Part shown: one piece after another, positions 1 to 6,301 of the stretch
Layout: each line of letters opens with the position of its first letter
Numbering within the stretch: position 1 is the first letter of the stretch
NCBI GenBank assembly: GCA_019348515.1
Contig: JAHWJF010000106.1
Coordinates: forward strand, 1-8,944
Reading direction: 5' to 3'
DNA from: Chloroflexota bacterium
GTDB lineage: Bacteria > Chloroflexota > Chloroflexia > Thermomicrobiales > UBA6265
DNA length: 8,944 bases
Translations under genes and position numbers: made by a program
Notes under the pieces: generated by a model
The model's database searches: none
What the model was told of the DNA's origin: nothing
Seen by the model: only the letters and a program-made list of their open reading frames with translations

Positions 1-498
1 AACCCGGCCGACAAGTCGGTCCGCACCTTCGGCGCGCAGTGCGTCGAGCTGGAGGTCGATATCGAAACTGGCGAAGTGACCCTCCTCCGGGTCGTGACAT
101 CCCATGACTGCGGGCGCATCGTCAATCCGACAATCGTCGACAGTCAGGTTATCGGTGGCGTGACGCAGGGAATTGGCTTCGCCCTGACCGAAGAGCGGAT
201 CGTCGACAACCGTCTCGGAATGGTGCTCAACGCCAATCTCGAGGAGTACCACGTACCGACCGTGGCCGACGTCCCCCCGATCCAACACGCTCAGGTCGGC
301 GTACCGGACAGCGAGGCGAACATAACCGGAGCTAAGGGAATCGGGGAGCCACCGCTCGTCCCGACCGCGCCAGCGATCGCGAACGCTGTCTTCGATGCCA
401 TTGGCGTACGGATTCGCCATAGTCCGTTGACCCGTCAGCGCATGATGGCCGCTCTGGCCGAGCGGGAGAAAGACCCACCGGGGAAGGGGACGTCGTGA
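1..498 (+). CDS. Xanthine dehydrogenase-family molybdopterin-binding subunit, C-terminal part (5' truncated by window)
   Basis: The reading frame is open from base 1 and ends at TGA 496-498, so this is the last ~165 residues of a large (typically 700-800 residue) molybdenum hydroxylase subunit. The visible part carries the family's C-terminal signatures. A DCGRIVNP segment is followed by GGVTQGIGFALTEE. The GAKGIGEPPLVPTAPAIANAV block contains the conserved active-site glutamate (codon 346-348), which acts as general base at the Mo centre in this family. The enzyme hydroxylates or oxidises a purine, aldehyde or other carbon centre, passing electrons to Fe-S and FAD subunits. The FAD subunit gene follows with a 4-base GTGA overlap, so the two are cotranscribed and probably translationally coupled. 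The substrate cannot be assigned, and the N-terminal Mo-cofactor residues and any [2Fe-2S] subunit gene lie outside the window. The family call is secure; the exact enzyme (xanthine, aldehyde, CO-dehydrogenase-like) is not. Confidence 0.93.
   Translation, partial: NPADKSVRTFGAQCVELEVDIETGEVTLLRVVTSHDCGRIVNPTIVDSQVIGGVTQGIGFALTEERIVDNRLGMVLNANLEEYHVPTVADVPPIQHAQVGVPDSEANITGAKGIGEPPLVPTAPAIANAVFDAIGVRIRHSPLTRQRMMAALAEREKDPPGKGTS
484..494 (+). promoter_or_regulatory. Ribosome binding site for the FAD subunit gene
   Basis: AAGGGGA at 484-490 lies inside the last codons of the Mo subunit gene, four bases before GTG 495. It supports the overlapping GTG start over later ones. Confidence 0.55.
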
Positions 499-1499
499 GA
501 CCGTTCGACTTCGCGCGGCCCAGCTCCATTGCCGAGGCCATCGCGCTTCTCGACACACCGGTGACGGCCGTGGGTAATGGGACACGTGCCCTGGCCGGAG
601 GGACCGATCTCCTGACACTGATGAAGGCCGATCTTTACGCGCCGGAACGGCTCATCGATATCAAGCGGCTGGCCGAGCTGGACAACCGGATCGAGGAGGG
701 AGCTGACGGCCTGACGATTGGCGCATTGACGACACTCGCCCAGCTCGAAGAAGACCCGCGTGTGCGGGCCGTATTCCCGGCGCTCGCCGAGGCCGCCGCG
801 CTGGCGGCGACGCCGCAGCTCCGCCACATGGCAACCATCGGCGGCAATCTATTGCAACGGCCGCGCTGCTGGTACTTCCGGAACCCACGCATCCCGTGCT
901 GGCTGAAGGGCGGTGACGATTGCCCGGCGCGGCCGGGCGAGAACCAGCTCCACGCCCTCTTCGACGTCAGTCCCTGTGTGGCCGTCCACCCTTCGGACCC
1001 GGCCACGGCGCTCGTCGCACTGGATGCGAGGGTCCGGCTGCATGGCGCGCAAGGGGATCGGGAGCTGCCGCTGGCGGAGCTCTTCGCGCCGCCAACTGAC
1101 GACCGCCGGACCGAGACCGTCATCCGTGGGGACGAGCTGATCGTCTCCCTGCGCATACCGACGACGCCGGGCACGCGCAGCACCTATCTCAAAGCGATGG
1201 ATCGCAAAGTCTGGGCATTCGCCCTTGTCGGCGTGGCGGCGGTTGTGCGCATGGATGGAAGCCGGATCGAGGACGCCCGCATCGTCCTCGGCGGTGTGGC
1301 GCCCGTCCCCTGGCGGGCGGAAGCAGCCGAGCGGGTCATCAACGGCGCCGACGTTTCCGATGAGGTCATCGAGCGTGCCGTGGAGGCCGCTTTGGACGGC
1401 GCCACGCCTCTGGTCCACAACAGCTACAAGATTCCTCTGGCCAAGGCGCTCGTGCGCCGGGCGCTTGGCTCGCTGACGTCACCAGGGATCCGACTCTAA
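495..1499 (+). CDS. FAD-binding subunit of xanthine dehydrogenase/aldehyde oxidoreductase family, with extra cysteines (PaoB/YagS-like)
   Basis: A 334-residue protein, close to the usual length for a separate medium (FAD) subunit of a molybdenum hydroxylase. The GTG start at 495 overlaps the upstream stop (GTGA) and is preceded by AAGGGGA at 484-490, four bases away. N-terminal FAD-domain landmarks are AGGTDLLTLMK (about residues 35-45) and ATIGGNLLQ (about 113-121), followed by the C-terminal CO-dehydrogenase-flavoprotein domain (LGGVAPVPWRAEAAE, then a TPLVHNSYKI motif near the end). Directly after GGNLLQ comes RCWYFRNPRIPC, with cysteines at 125, 135, 143 and 161. This resembles the insertion in E. 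coli PaoB and in 4-hydroxybenzoyl-CoA reductase beta subunits that binds an additional [4Fe-4S] cluster. From this I infer that the subunit relays electrons through FAD and probably a [4Fe-4S] centre. The gene order is Mo subunit then FAD subunit. The stop codon directly abuts that of the convergent glycosyltransferase gene. Confidence 0.93.
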   Translation: MRPFDFARPSSIAEAIALLDTPVTAVGNGTRALAGGTDLLTLMKADLYAPERLIDIKRLAELDNRIEEGADGLTIGALTTLAQLEEDPRVRAVFPALAEAAALAATPQLRHMATIGGNLLQRPRCWYFRNPRIPCWLKGGDDCPARPGENQLHALFDVSPCVAVHPSDPATALVALDARVRLHGAQGDRELPLAELFAPPTDDRRTETVIRGDELIVSLRIPTTPGTRSTYLKAMDRKVWAFALVGVAAVVRMDGSRIEDARIVLGGVAPVPWRAEAAERVINGADVSDEVIERAVEAALDGATPLVHNSYKIPLAKALVRRALGSLTSPGIRL

Positions 1500-2378
1500 T
1501 TAAGGATGCGACGCCGCTTTCGTGGGACATGCAAGCGCCTCTCCATCCGCCACCGGGGCGTAGCGGCGGACCATCTCGGGAAGCAGGTCGAGCGCGTGCC
1601 CATCGACGCTGCCGGAATCGTTCAAGACTGTCGTCGGGACTTGCGAATAATACGTCCCCGAGGGAATCAGGCCGCAACCTCCCCAGCGCCGCATGAGGAG
1701 GTTTTGCACCAGGACCTCCTCCCCGGAGTGGTACCGCGGCAGCCGCGACCAGAAGGAGAATCCGCCCACCGCCTCGATCTTCTGGCGGTCGTAGAGGATG
1801 CAGGAGGCGATCCAGGCGACCTTGTAGAGCCGCCACGCTGCGGCAGGCAACGATTGGGCGACGTGGTGGAGATTCGCCGCCCGATGGAGTTGCCAGCGCT
1901 CCCACTCCTCGGATCCCGGTGCGACGACTTCCGGGCGTACCGGTCCGTCCCAAAACTCGATCCGTTGCTGCTCCGGCCGCACGTCGTGACGGTGCGAAAG
2001 ACCGACCGGAAATGCTCCAACAAAGGCGCACTGCTCATCGCGCAGGATCGCTAGCAACCGCTCCACGACCCACGGCTCCATCAGCACGTCGTCGTCCAGG
2101 TAGAGAACAGTGTCAGCCGTGGCTTGCCGCAACAGAAAATCACGCTGCTCGGCGATGCCGTGAATTGGCAGACGGTGATACCACTCGATAGCGCCGCCCC
2201 GTTCTTCGATCACCCGTCCCAGTGTTTGCACCACCGGGTCATCAGAAGTAGCGTGCGCGCTCTGATCGGCGACGATCACCCGTAGATCCGTGATCGTCTG
2301 CGCCGCCACCCCGCCGAGGGTCATCACCAGCGAGGCGAGTCGATCGCGGGTCGGCAGGAGGATGTCAACGGTCGCCAT
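1500..2378 (-). CDS. Family 2 (GT-A fold) glycosyltransferase
   Basis: A 292-residue protein starting at ATG 2378-2376. The N-terminus MATVDILLPTRDR is the usual first strand and loop of GT2 enzymes. A YLDDDVLMEPW motif (DDD at residues 95-97) is the metal/nucleotide-sugar binding DxD site. SGEE at residues 218-221, before LVQNLLMRRWGG, sits where the family's catalytic base (ED-like) is expected. No membrane segment or signal peptide is seen, so it is probably cytosolic or peripheral. It should transfer a sugar from a nucleotide donor; donor and acceptor are unknown. The frame stays open upstream through the antisense/overlap of the radical SAM gene, but that extension has no GT homology. 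The start at 2378 lies 16 bases after the radical SAM stop, with a weak GGCGGGA-type ribosome site, and is clearly better. The two genes form a minus-strand operon. The stop (complement of 1500-1502) abuts the convergent gene with no spacer. Confidence 0.9.
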   Translation of the reverse strand: MATVDILLPTRDRLASLVMTLGGVAAQTITDLRVIVADQSAHATSDDPVVQTLGRVIEERGGAIEWYHRLPIHGIAEQRDFLLRQATADTVLYLDDDVLMEPWVVERLLAILRDEQCAFVGAFPVGLSHRHDVRPEQQRIEFWDGPVRPEVVAPGSEEWERWQLHRAANLHHVAQSLPAAAWRLYKVAWIASCILYDRQKIEAVGGFSFWSRLPRYHSGEEVLVQNLLMRRWGGCGLIPSGTYYSQVPTTVLNDSGSVDGHALDLLPEMVRRYAPVADGEALACPTKAASHP

Positions 2379-2394
2379 GCCGCAGTGTCCCGCC

Positions 2395-3393
2395 TCAGAA
2401 GATGCCCGCGTACAGAGCGCAGGAGCGACAGATATCCGGCGGCTCATCAGAGGCGAGGCGGTCGCGGAAGGCATTGAAGACGTCGCCGTTCCAGACCTGC
2501 TCAACCCCGTGGGCGAACATGTTGCCCATGTTCGCGCGGTCGGGTGTGGAGACCATGCAGCAGGGCATGGCGTCGCCGCTGTAGCTGACGTAGCCACCGC
2601 TCCACGGCCAGCTGCAGCGCTGGCGGCCGGGGGTGCCGGGCGGGTGGACTCGGGGTTGGGTGCGCGGTAGCCGCAAATCGACGCCAAGCACCGCGGCGGT
2701 CTCCTGGGCGAGCCCGAAGAAGTGCTCGACCCGGCTCGGGTCGTCCTCGAGCAGCGTCTGCGATTGCACGAAATCGCGCATCGGCCCGTAGTGCGCCGGC
2801 AGCGTCTCCTCCCCGAAGTCGTGGCAGAGGTGCTGCACGAACAGCGCCTCCATCTCCCACTCGGCGGCGAACCGCACCAGATCCGGGAGCTCATGCAGGT
2901 TTTGTCGCATCAGCACCATTACCATGCGGACTTGCGGCAAGCCGTGTTCGGACTGCGCCCGAGCGGTCCGCAGCAATCCCAGATTTCTGATCACTTTGTC
3001 GAGGTGAGAGCGGACCCGGATGCGCTCGTACGTCTCCGGCGTGGCGCCGTCGATCGAGACGTGGAGGCAGTCGAGTCCACTGGCGACGCAGGCCCGCGCT
3101 CGCCGCTCGTTCAGGAGCGTGAGGTTCGAGTTCGTGGTGACGCGGATGTCCTTCCCCGCCGCGTACGCGACCATGTCGAAGAATCGGGGATGCATCATCG
3201 GCTCGCCGAGCCCTTGCAGATGCAGCTCCCGCAGCCCGGTCCAACCATCGATCAGCGCGGTGAAATCGTCGAAGGCCATGAACGCGAGCGGACCATACGG
3301 AGGGCCGTCCTGCCGGAACTGGATGGCGCACATCTGGCAGCGAAGGTTGCATTGCCCTACGGGTTCGATCTGGAGATACGTCGGGAGCTGCAT
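2395..3393 (-). CDS. Radical SAM protein with short SPASM/Twitch-like C-terminal domain
   Basis: A 332-residue protein. The canonical [4Fe-4S]-SAM motif CNLRCQMC gives cysteines 15, 19 and 22, and GLGEP at 61-65 fits the SAM-binding GGE-type motif. VSIDGATPETYERIR (about 112-126) is typical of SPASM-type members. The C-terminus has C260, the pair C278-C279 within GDAMPCCM, and a final C322-x2-C325, enough for one auxiliary Fe-S cluster. It lacks the full seven-cysteine SPASM set and ends seven residues after the last cysteine. The start at 3393 (MQLPTYLQIEP) is chosen because GGAGGG (complement of 3399-3404) sits five bases upstream; an in-frame ATG at 3420 has no such support. It would generate a 5'-deoxyadenosyl radical to modify a sugar, lipid or peptide; the substrate is unknown. 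It is cotranscribed with the GT2 gene at 1500-2378 and divergent from the carbamoyltransferase. No RiPP precursor-like ORF is visible next to it, so a glycan or small-molecule substrate seems more likely. Confidence 0.92.
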   Translation of the reverse strand: MQLPTYLQIEPVGQCNLRCQMCAIQFRQDGPPYGPLAFMAFDDFTALIDGWTGLRELHLQGLGEPMMHPRFFDMVAYAAGKDIRVTTNSNLTLLNERRARACVASGLDCLHVSIDGATPETYERIRVRSHLDKVIRNLGLLRTARAQSEHGLPQVRMVMVLMRQNLHELPDLVRFAAEWEMEALFVQHLCHDFGEETLPAHYGPMRDFVQSQTLLEDDPSRVEHFFGLAQETAAVLGVDLRLPRTQPRVHPPGTPGRQRCSWPWSGGYVSYSGDAMPCCMVSTPDRANMGNMFAHGVEQVWNGDVFNAFRDRLASDEPPDICRSCALYAGIF

Positions 3394-3398
3394 CGAAT

Positions 3399-3404
3399 CC
3401 CTCC
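3399..3404 (-). promoter_or_regulatory. Strong Shine-Dalgarno site deciding the radical SAM gene start
   Basis: GGAGGG on the minus strand, five bases before ATG 3393-3391. It favours this start over the longer in-frame ATG at 3420. Confidence 0.75.
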
Positions 3405-3481
3405 GTTGAGATCTGCCCAAGTGGACCGACTAAGCCGGTTTGGTGCAAGATTGATGCCGCACATGGCACCGATCCCGCTCG

Positions 3482-3510
3482 TTGCCGTCGAGAACGGCTT
3501 CGATCATAGT
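3482..3510 (+). promoter_or_regulatory. Candidate sigma-70-type promoter for the carbamoyltransferase operon, with inverted repeat in the spacer
   Basis: In the 144-base divergent gap there is TTGCCG (3482-3487, 4/6 match to a -35 box), a 17-base spacer and CATAGT (3505-3510, 4/6 match to a -10 box). This would give a leader of about 20 bases before ATG 3538. A perfect 5-bp inverted repeat, GCCGT-CGAGA-ACGGC (3484-3498), overlaps the -35 box and spacer and could be an operator. Both are short patterns in GC-rich DNA and may be chance; the position between divergent genes is the main support. Confidence 0.3.
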
Positions 3511-3537
3511 CGCGTGTGAGCTGGATGGGGCCGCCGG

Positions 3538-5271
3538 ATGTACACCCTGGGGATCAACGCGGCGTTTCACGATTCCTCGGCATGTCTGGTCGAGGATGGG
3601 GGCGTGATCGCCGCATCGGAAGAGGAGCGCTTTACCCGCATCAAGCACGGTAAGCGTCCCGTGCCTTTCTCGACCTGGGAGCTTCCCTACCACGCGATCG
3701 ACGATTGTCTCCGCCAGGCGTCGATCGCATTGACCGACGTCGACCACGTCGCCTACGCCTTCGATCCGGCCCTGCGGGTTCCCGGATCGTTCGACCGGGC
3801 GACGTTCACGTTGCCGATTGAACCAAGCGCCCATCCGGTCCCCGCCGAGTGGGAGGCGGCCTGGGATCCGCTCTTCGTGGCCTCGATCGTCAACGCGCCG
3901 CGCCAACTCGCCAGTGGCGCCCCGCACCACCTCAAGTCCCGGTTCTCAGGGGCGCGCCCGGACGGACCCTACCGCTGGCATTTCGTGGAGCATCACGTTG
4001 CGCACGCGGCCAGCGCGTTTCTCGCCTCGCCTTTCGAGCATGCGGCCGTGATGACGCTGGATGGCCGTGGAGAACGGGTGACGACTGCCTATTTCCAGGG
4101 GTGCGGAACCAATCTCCGGCGAGTCGGCGAGGTGGAGATGCCGCACTCGCTCGGCATCCTCTACGAACAGGTCACCGAGTATCTCGGCTTCCTGCATTCG
4201 TCCGACGAGTACAAGGTGATGGCGCTGGCCTCATATGGAGAGCCAACGCACGTCGATGACTTCCGAAGCATCATCCGTTGGAGGCAGGACGGCGACTACA
4301 CGATCGCCGCGCCGTGTCTCGAGCAGCGCTTCGGGCCCGCCCGCCTTCGCGGCGAACCATTGGAGCAGCGGCATTTCGACATCGCTCGCTCCGTCCAGAT
4401 CGTCCTCGAGGAGACCGTCCTCGACCTCGCCCGCTGGCTCCAGACCGCCACCGGCGAACGCGACCTCTGTCTCGCCGGCGGTGTCGCCCTGAACTGCGTC
4501 ATGAACGCCCGCATCCGCGACGAGGGACCATTCGATCGTATTTGGGTGCAGCCGGCCGCCGGCGACGCCGGGACTGCCTTAGGGGCGGCCTTGTGGGTCG
4601 ACGCCCAGGAGCGCGCCGCCGACAACCGCCGCTACCGGATGGATCACCCCTATCTCGGCCCATGTTTCGCTGATGCCGAGATCGAGTCGTTTCTCACCTG
4701 GTCGAAGCTGCCATTCCGCCGGCTGGAAAACGTGCCCGAGGAGTCCGCCACGCTGCTCGCCGGGGGGAACATCCTCGGCTGGTTCCAGGGGCGGATGGAG
4801 TTCGGACCGCGAGCGCTCGGAGCGCGCTCGATTCTGGCCTCGCCCGTCGATCCCGAGATGCAGGCCCGGCTCAACGAGATCAAGGACCGCGAGGACTTCC
4901 GGCCCGTGGCGCCGGTGGTCCTCGCGGAAAAAGCGGCGGACTGGTTCGTCGATGCCCATGATTCGCCGTTCATGCTCTTTGTGAACGACGTCCGGCCGGA
5001 GCGAGCGGACAGGATCCCGGCCGTTCGTCATGTGGATGGCACCGCGCGCATCCAGACGATCTCGCGCGCGCAGAACCCCCTCTACTACGACCTGATCGCC
5101 GCGTTTGAGCGCCAAAGCGGGGTGTCGGTGCTCGTCAACACCTCGTTCAATACGCGAGGGGAACCGATCGTGTGTACTCCCCGCGACGCGGTGGAGTGCT
5201 TCTGGACGTCACCGCTCGACGCCCTCGTGATCGGGCCGTATCTGCTCCAGAAGCCGGGGGTTCCCTGGTGA
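3538..5271 (+). CDS. NodU/TobZ-family O-carbamoyltransferase
   Basis: A 577-residue protein, the normal length for this two-domain family. The N-terminus MYTLGINAAFHDSSACLVEDG is the standard opening of the Kae1-like (ASKHA) domain. HHVAHAASAFLASP (H152 and H156, HxxxH) with LDGRGE (D175) provides the metal and carbamoyl-adenylate site. LAGGVALNCVMNARI (about 312-326) and GDAGTALGAA (about 342-351) are further nucleotide-binding elements. The C-terminal domain has GRMEFGPRALGARSILASP (about 418-436), REDFRPVAP (451-459) and VNTSFNTRGEPIVCTPRDA (about 533-551). Characterised members use carbamoyl phosphate and ATP to form carbamoyl-adenylate and then carbamoylate a hydroxyl on a sugar or antibiotic (Nod factors, tobramycin, cephamycin, novobiocin). 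The acceptor here is unknown but is probably a sugar, given two GT2 genes and a UDP-sugar enzyme alongside. The family start matches ATG 3538; the ribosome site is weak (GGATGGGG). The stop overlaps the GTG of the next gene. Confidence 0.95.
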   Translation: MYTLGINAAFHDSSACLVEDGGVIAASEEERFTRIKHGKRPVPFSTWELPYHAIDDCLRQASIALTDVDHVAYAFDPALRVPGSFDRATFTLPIEPSAHPVPAEWEAAWDPLFVASIVNAPRQLASGAPHHLKSRFSGARPDGPYRWHFVEHHVAHAASAFLASPFEHAAVMTLDGRGERVTTAYFQGCGTNLRRVGEVEMPHSLGILYEQVTEYLGFLHSSDEYKVMALASYGEPTHVDDFRSIIRWRQDGDYTIAAPCLEQRFGPARLRGEPLEQRHFDIARSVQIVLEETVLDLARWLQTATGERDLCLAGGVALNCVMNARIRDEGPFDRIWVQPAAGDAGTALGAALWVDAQERAADNRRYRMDHPYLGPCFADAEIESFLTWSKLPFRRLENVPEESATLLAGGNILGWFQGRMEFGPRALGARSILASPVDPEMQARLNEIKDREDFRPVAPVVLAEKAADWFVDAHDSPFMLFVNDVRPERADRIPAVRHVDGTARIQTISRAQNPLYYDLIAAFERQSGVSVLVNTSFNTRGEPIVCTPRDAVECFWTSPLDALVIGPYLLQKPGVPW

Positions 5272-6239
5272 CGATCGCCATCTCGGTGGTGGTTCCGACC
5301 TTCAATCGGCCGGACCTCCTCGACCGCTGCCTTTCGGCGCTCGTTGCCCAGTCGGTCGGTCCGAGCTCCTACGAGATCATCATCGCCGATGACGCGGCAA
5401 GCGACGTCACCCGTTGTCAGGTCGAGGAATGGCGTAACCGGTGCTTGGCGGGACCGGCAATCACGTACCTGCCAGTGTGCGCGTCGTGCGGTCCCGCCGC
5501 CGCTCGCAACGCCGGATGGAGACAGGCGCGCGGGCCGGTGATCGCCTTCACCGACGACGACTGTATCCCTGATGGGCAATGGCTTGCGGCCGGCCTTCGG
5601 GCGATTGAAGGCGCTACCGGAGTCTCCGGACGCATCATCATGCCGCTGCCCGAGGACCCGACCGACTACGAACGGAACGCGGCGGGCCTGGCGACCTCGG
5701 AGTTCGTCACCGCCAACTGCTTCTATCGTCGATCGGCTCTCGAGGCTGTCAGCGGGTTCGACGAGCGCTTCGCCATGGCCTGGCGCGAAGATGCCGATCT
5801 CTGGTTGACCTTCATCGGGCGAGGTGAGCCGCTCGTTGCCGCGGAGGATGCCGTCGTCGTCCATCCGCTCCGACCGGCACCGTGGGGAGTGAGTGTGAGT
5901 CAGCAGCAGAAGAGCCAGTACAACGCGCTGCTCTACAAAAAGCACCCGGTGCTCTACCGGCAACGGGTTCAGCCGGGCCCCCCGCGCGACTACTATGCGA
6001 TCGTCGGCTCGATCATCGTGTTCCTGCTGGGCATCTCGTTGCGGCGGCCGCGACTCGCGGTCGCCAGCGCCGTTCTCTGGACCAGGCTGACCGCTGACTT
6101 CATCGCGCGCCGGTTGCACGGCACGTCCCGGCGCCCGGGACATGTTGCCGAGATGGTGGTGACCTCCGCCGTGATCCCGCCGCTCTCCGTTTACTGGCGG
6201 CTGCGGGGTGCAATCGCTTACCGGGTGTGGTTTCTCTAG
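5268..6239 (+). CDS. Family 2 glycosyltransferase with C-terminal membrane-associated segments
   Basis: A 323-residue protein read from GTG 5268, which overlaps the carbamoyltransferase stop (GTGA) and has GGGGG at 5256-5260 seven bases upstream. The in-frame extension back to ATG 5172 would run inside the carbamoyltransferase gene and add residues with no GT2 character, so it is rejected. MTIAISVVVPTFNRPDLLDRCL is a textbook GT2 N-terminus. EIIIADDAASD and FTDDDCIPDG (DDD at 96-98) form the nucleotide-sugar/metal site, and WREDADLWL (E174-D175) fits the catalytic-base ED motif. After the catalytic domain a hydrophobic segment at about 242-258 (YYAIVGSIIVFLLGISL) and a second near 296-312 suggest attachment to the inner membrane face. 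It probably adds a sugar to a lipid-linked or membrane-proximal acceptor. It is cotranscribed with the carbamoyltransferase, suggesting both act on the same product. Confidence 0.92.
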   Translation: MTIAISVVVPTFNRPDLLDRCLSALVAQSVGPSSYEIIIADDAASDVTRCQVEEWRNRCLAGPAITYLPVCASCGPAAARNAGWRQARGPVIAFTDDDCIPDGQWLAAGLRAIEGATGVSGRIIMPLPEDPTDYERNAAGLATSEFVTANCFYRRSALEAVSGFDERFAMAWREDADLWLTFIGRGEPLVAAEDAVVVHPLRPAPWGVSVSQQQKSQYNALLYKKHPVLYRQRVQPGPPRDYYAIVGSIIVFLLGISLRRPRLAVASAVLWTRLTADFIARRLHGTSRRPGHVAEMVVTSAVIPPLSVYWRLRGAIAYRVWFL

Positions 6240-6301
6240 TCAGGTGATTGGGCATCAAACGCAAGAACGGCGGCATCGCTTCGCAACGCTAGGGGATCGC
6301 G

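Noticed and set aside
2379..2894. Long minus-strand open frame continuing upstream of the GT2 gene start (to 2894)
   Set aside because: It lies inside the radical SAM gene in another frame, is Arg/Ser/Thr-rich without domain character, and the GT2 homology begins exactly at MATVDILLP (2378).
2395..3537. A RiPP-type system (radical SAM/SPASM plus precursor peptide)
   Set aside because: No short Cys/Thr/Ser-rich or leader-like ORF with a ribosome site was found beside the radical SAM gene. The neighbours are all sugar enzymes.
5172..5267. Longer N-terminus for the second GT2 starting at ATG 5172
   Set aside because: It would lie wholly inside the carbamoyltransferase gene. The GT2 fold begins at residue 3 of the GTG 5268 start, which has the coupled GTGA overlap.
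5085..6143. 352-codon minus-strand open frame opposite the carbamoyltransferase end and GT2
   Set aside because: It is antisense to two well-supported genes. Its composition (Arg/Asp/Gly-rich, no motif) is typical of the complementary frame of GC-rich coding DNA.
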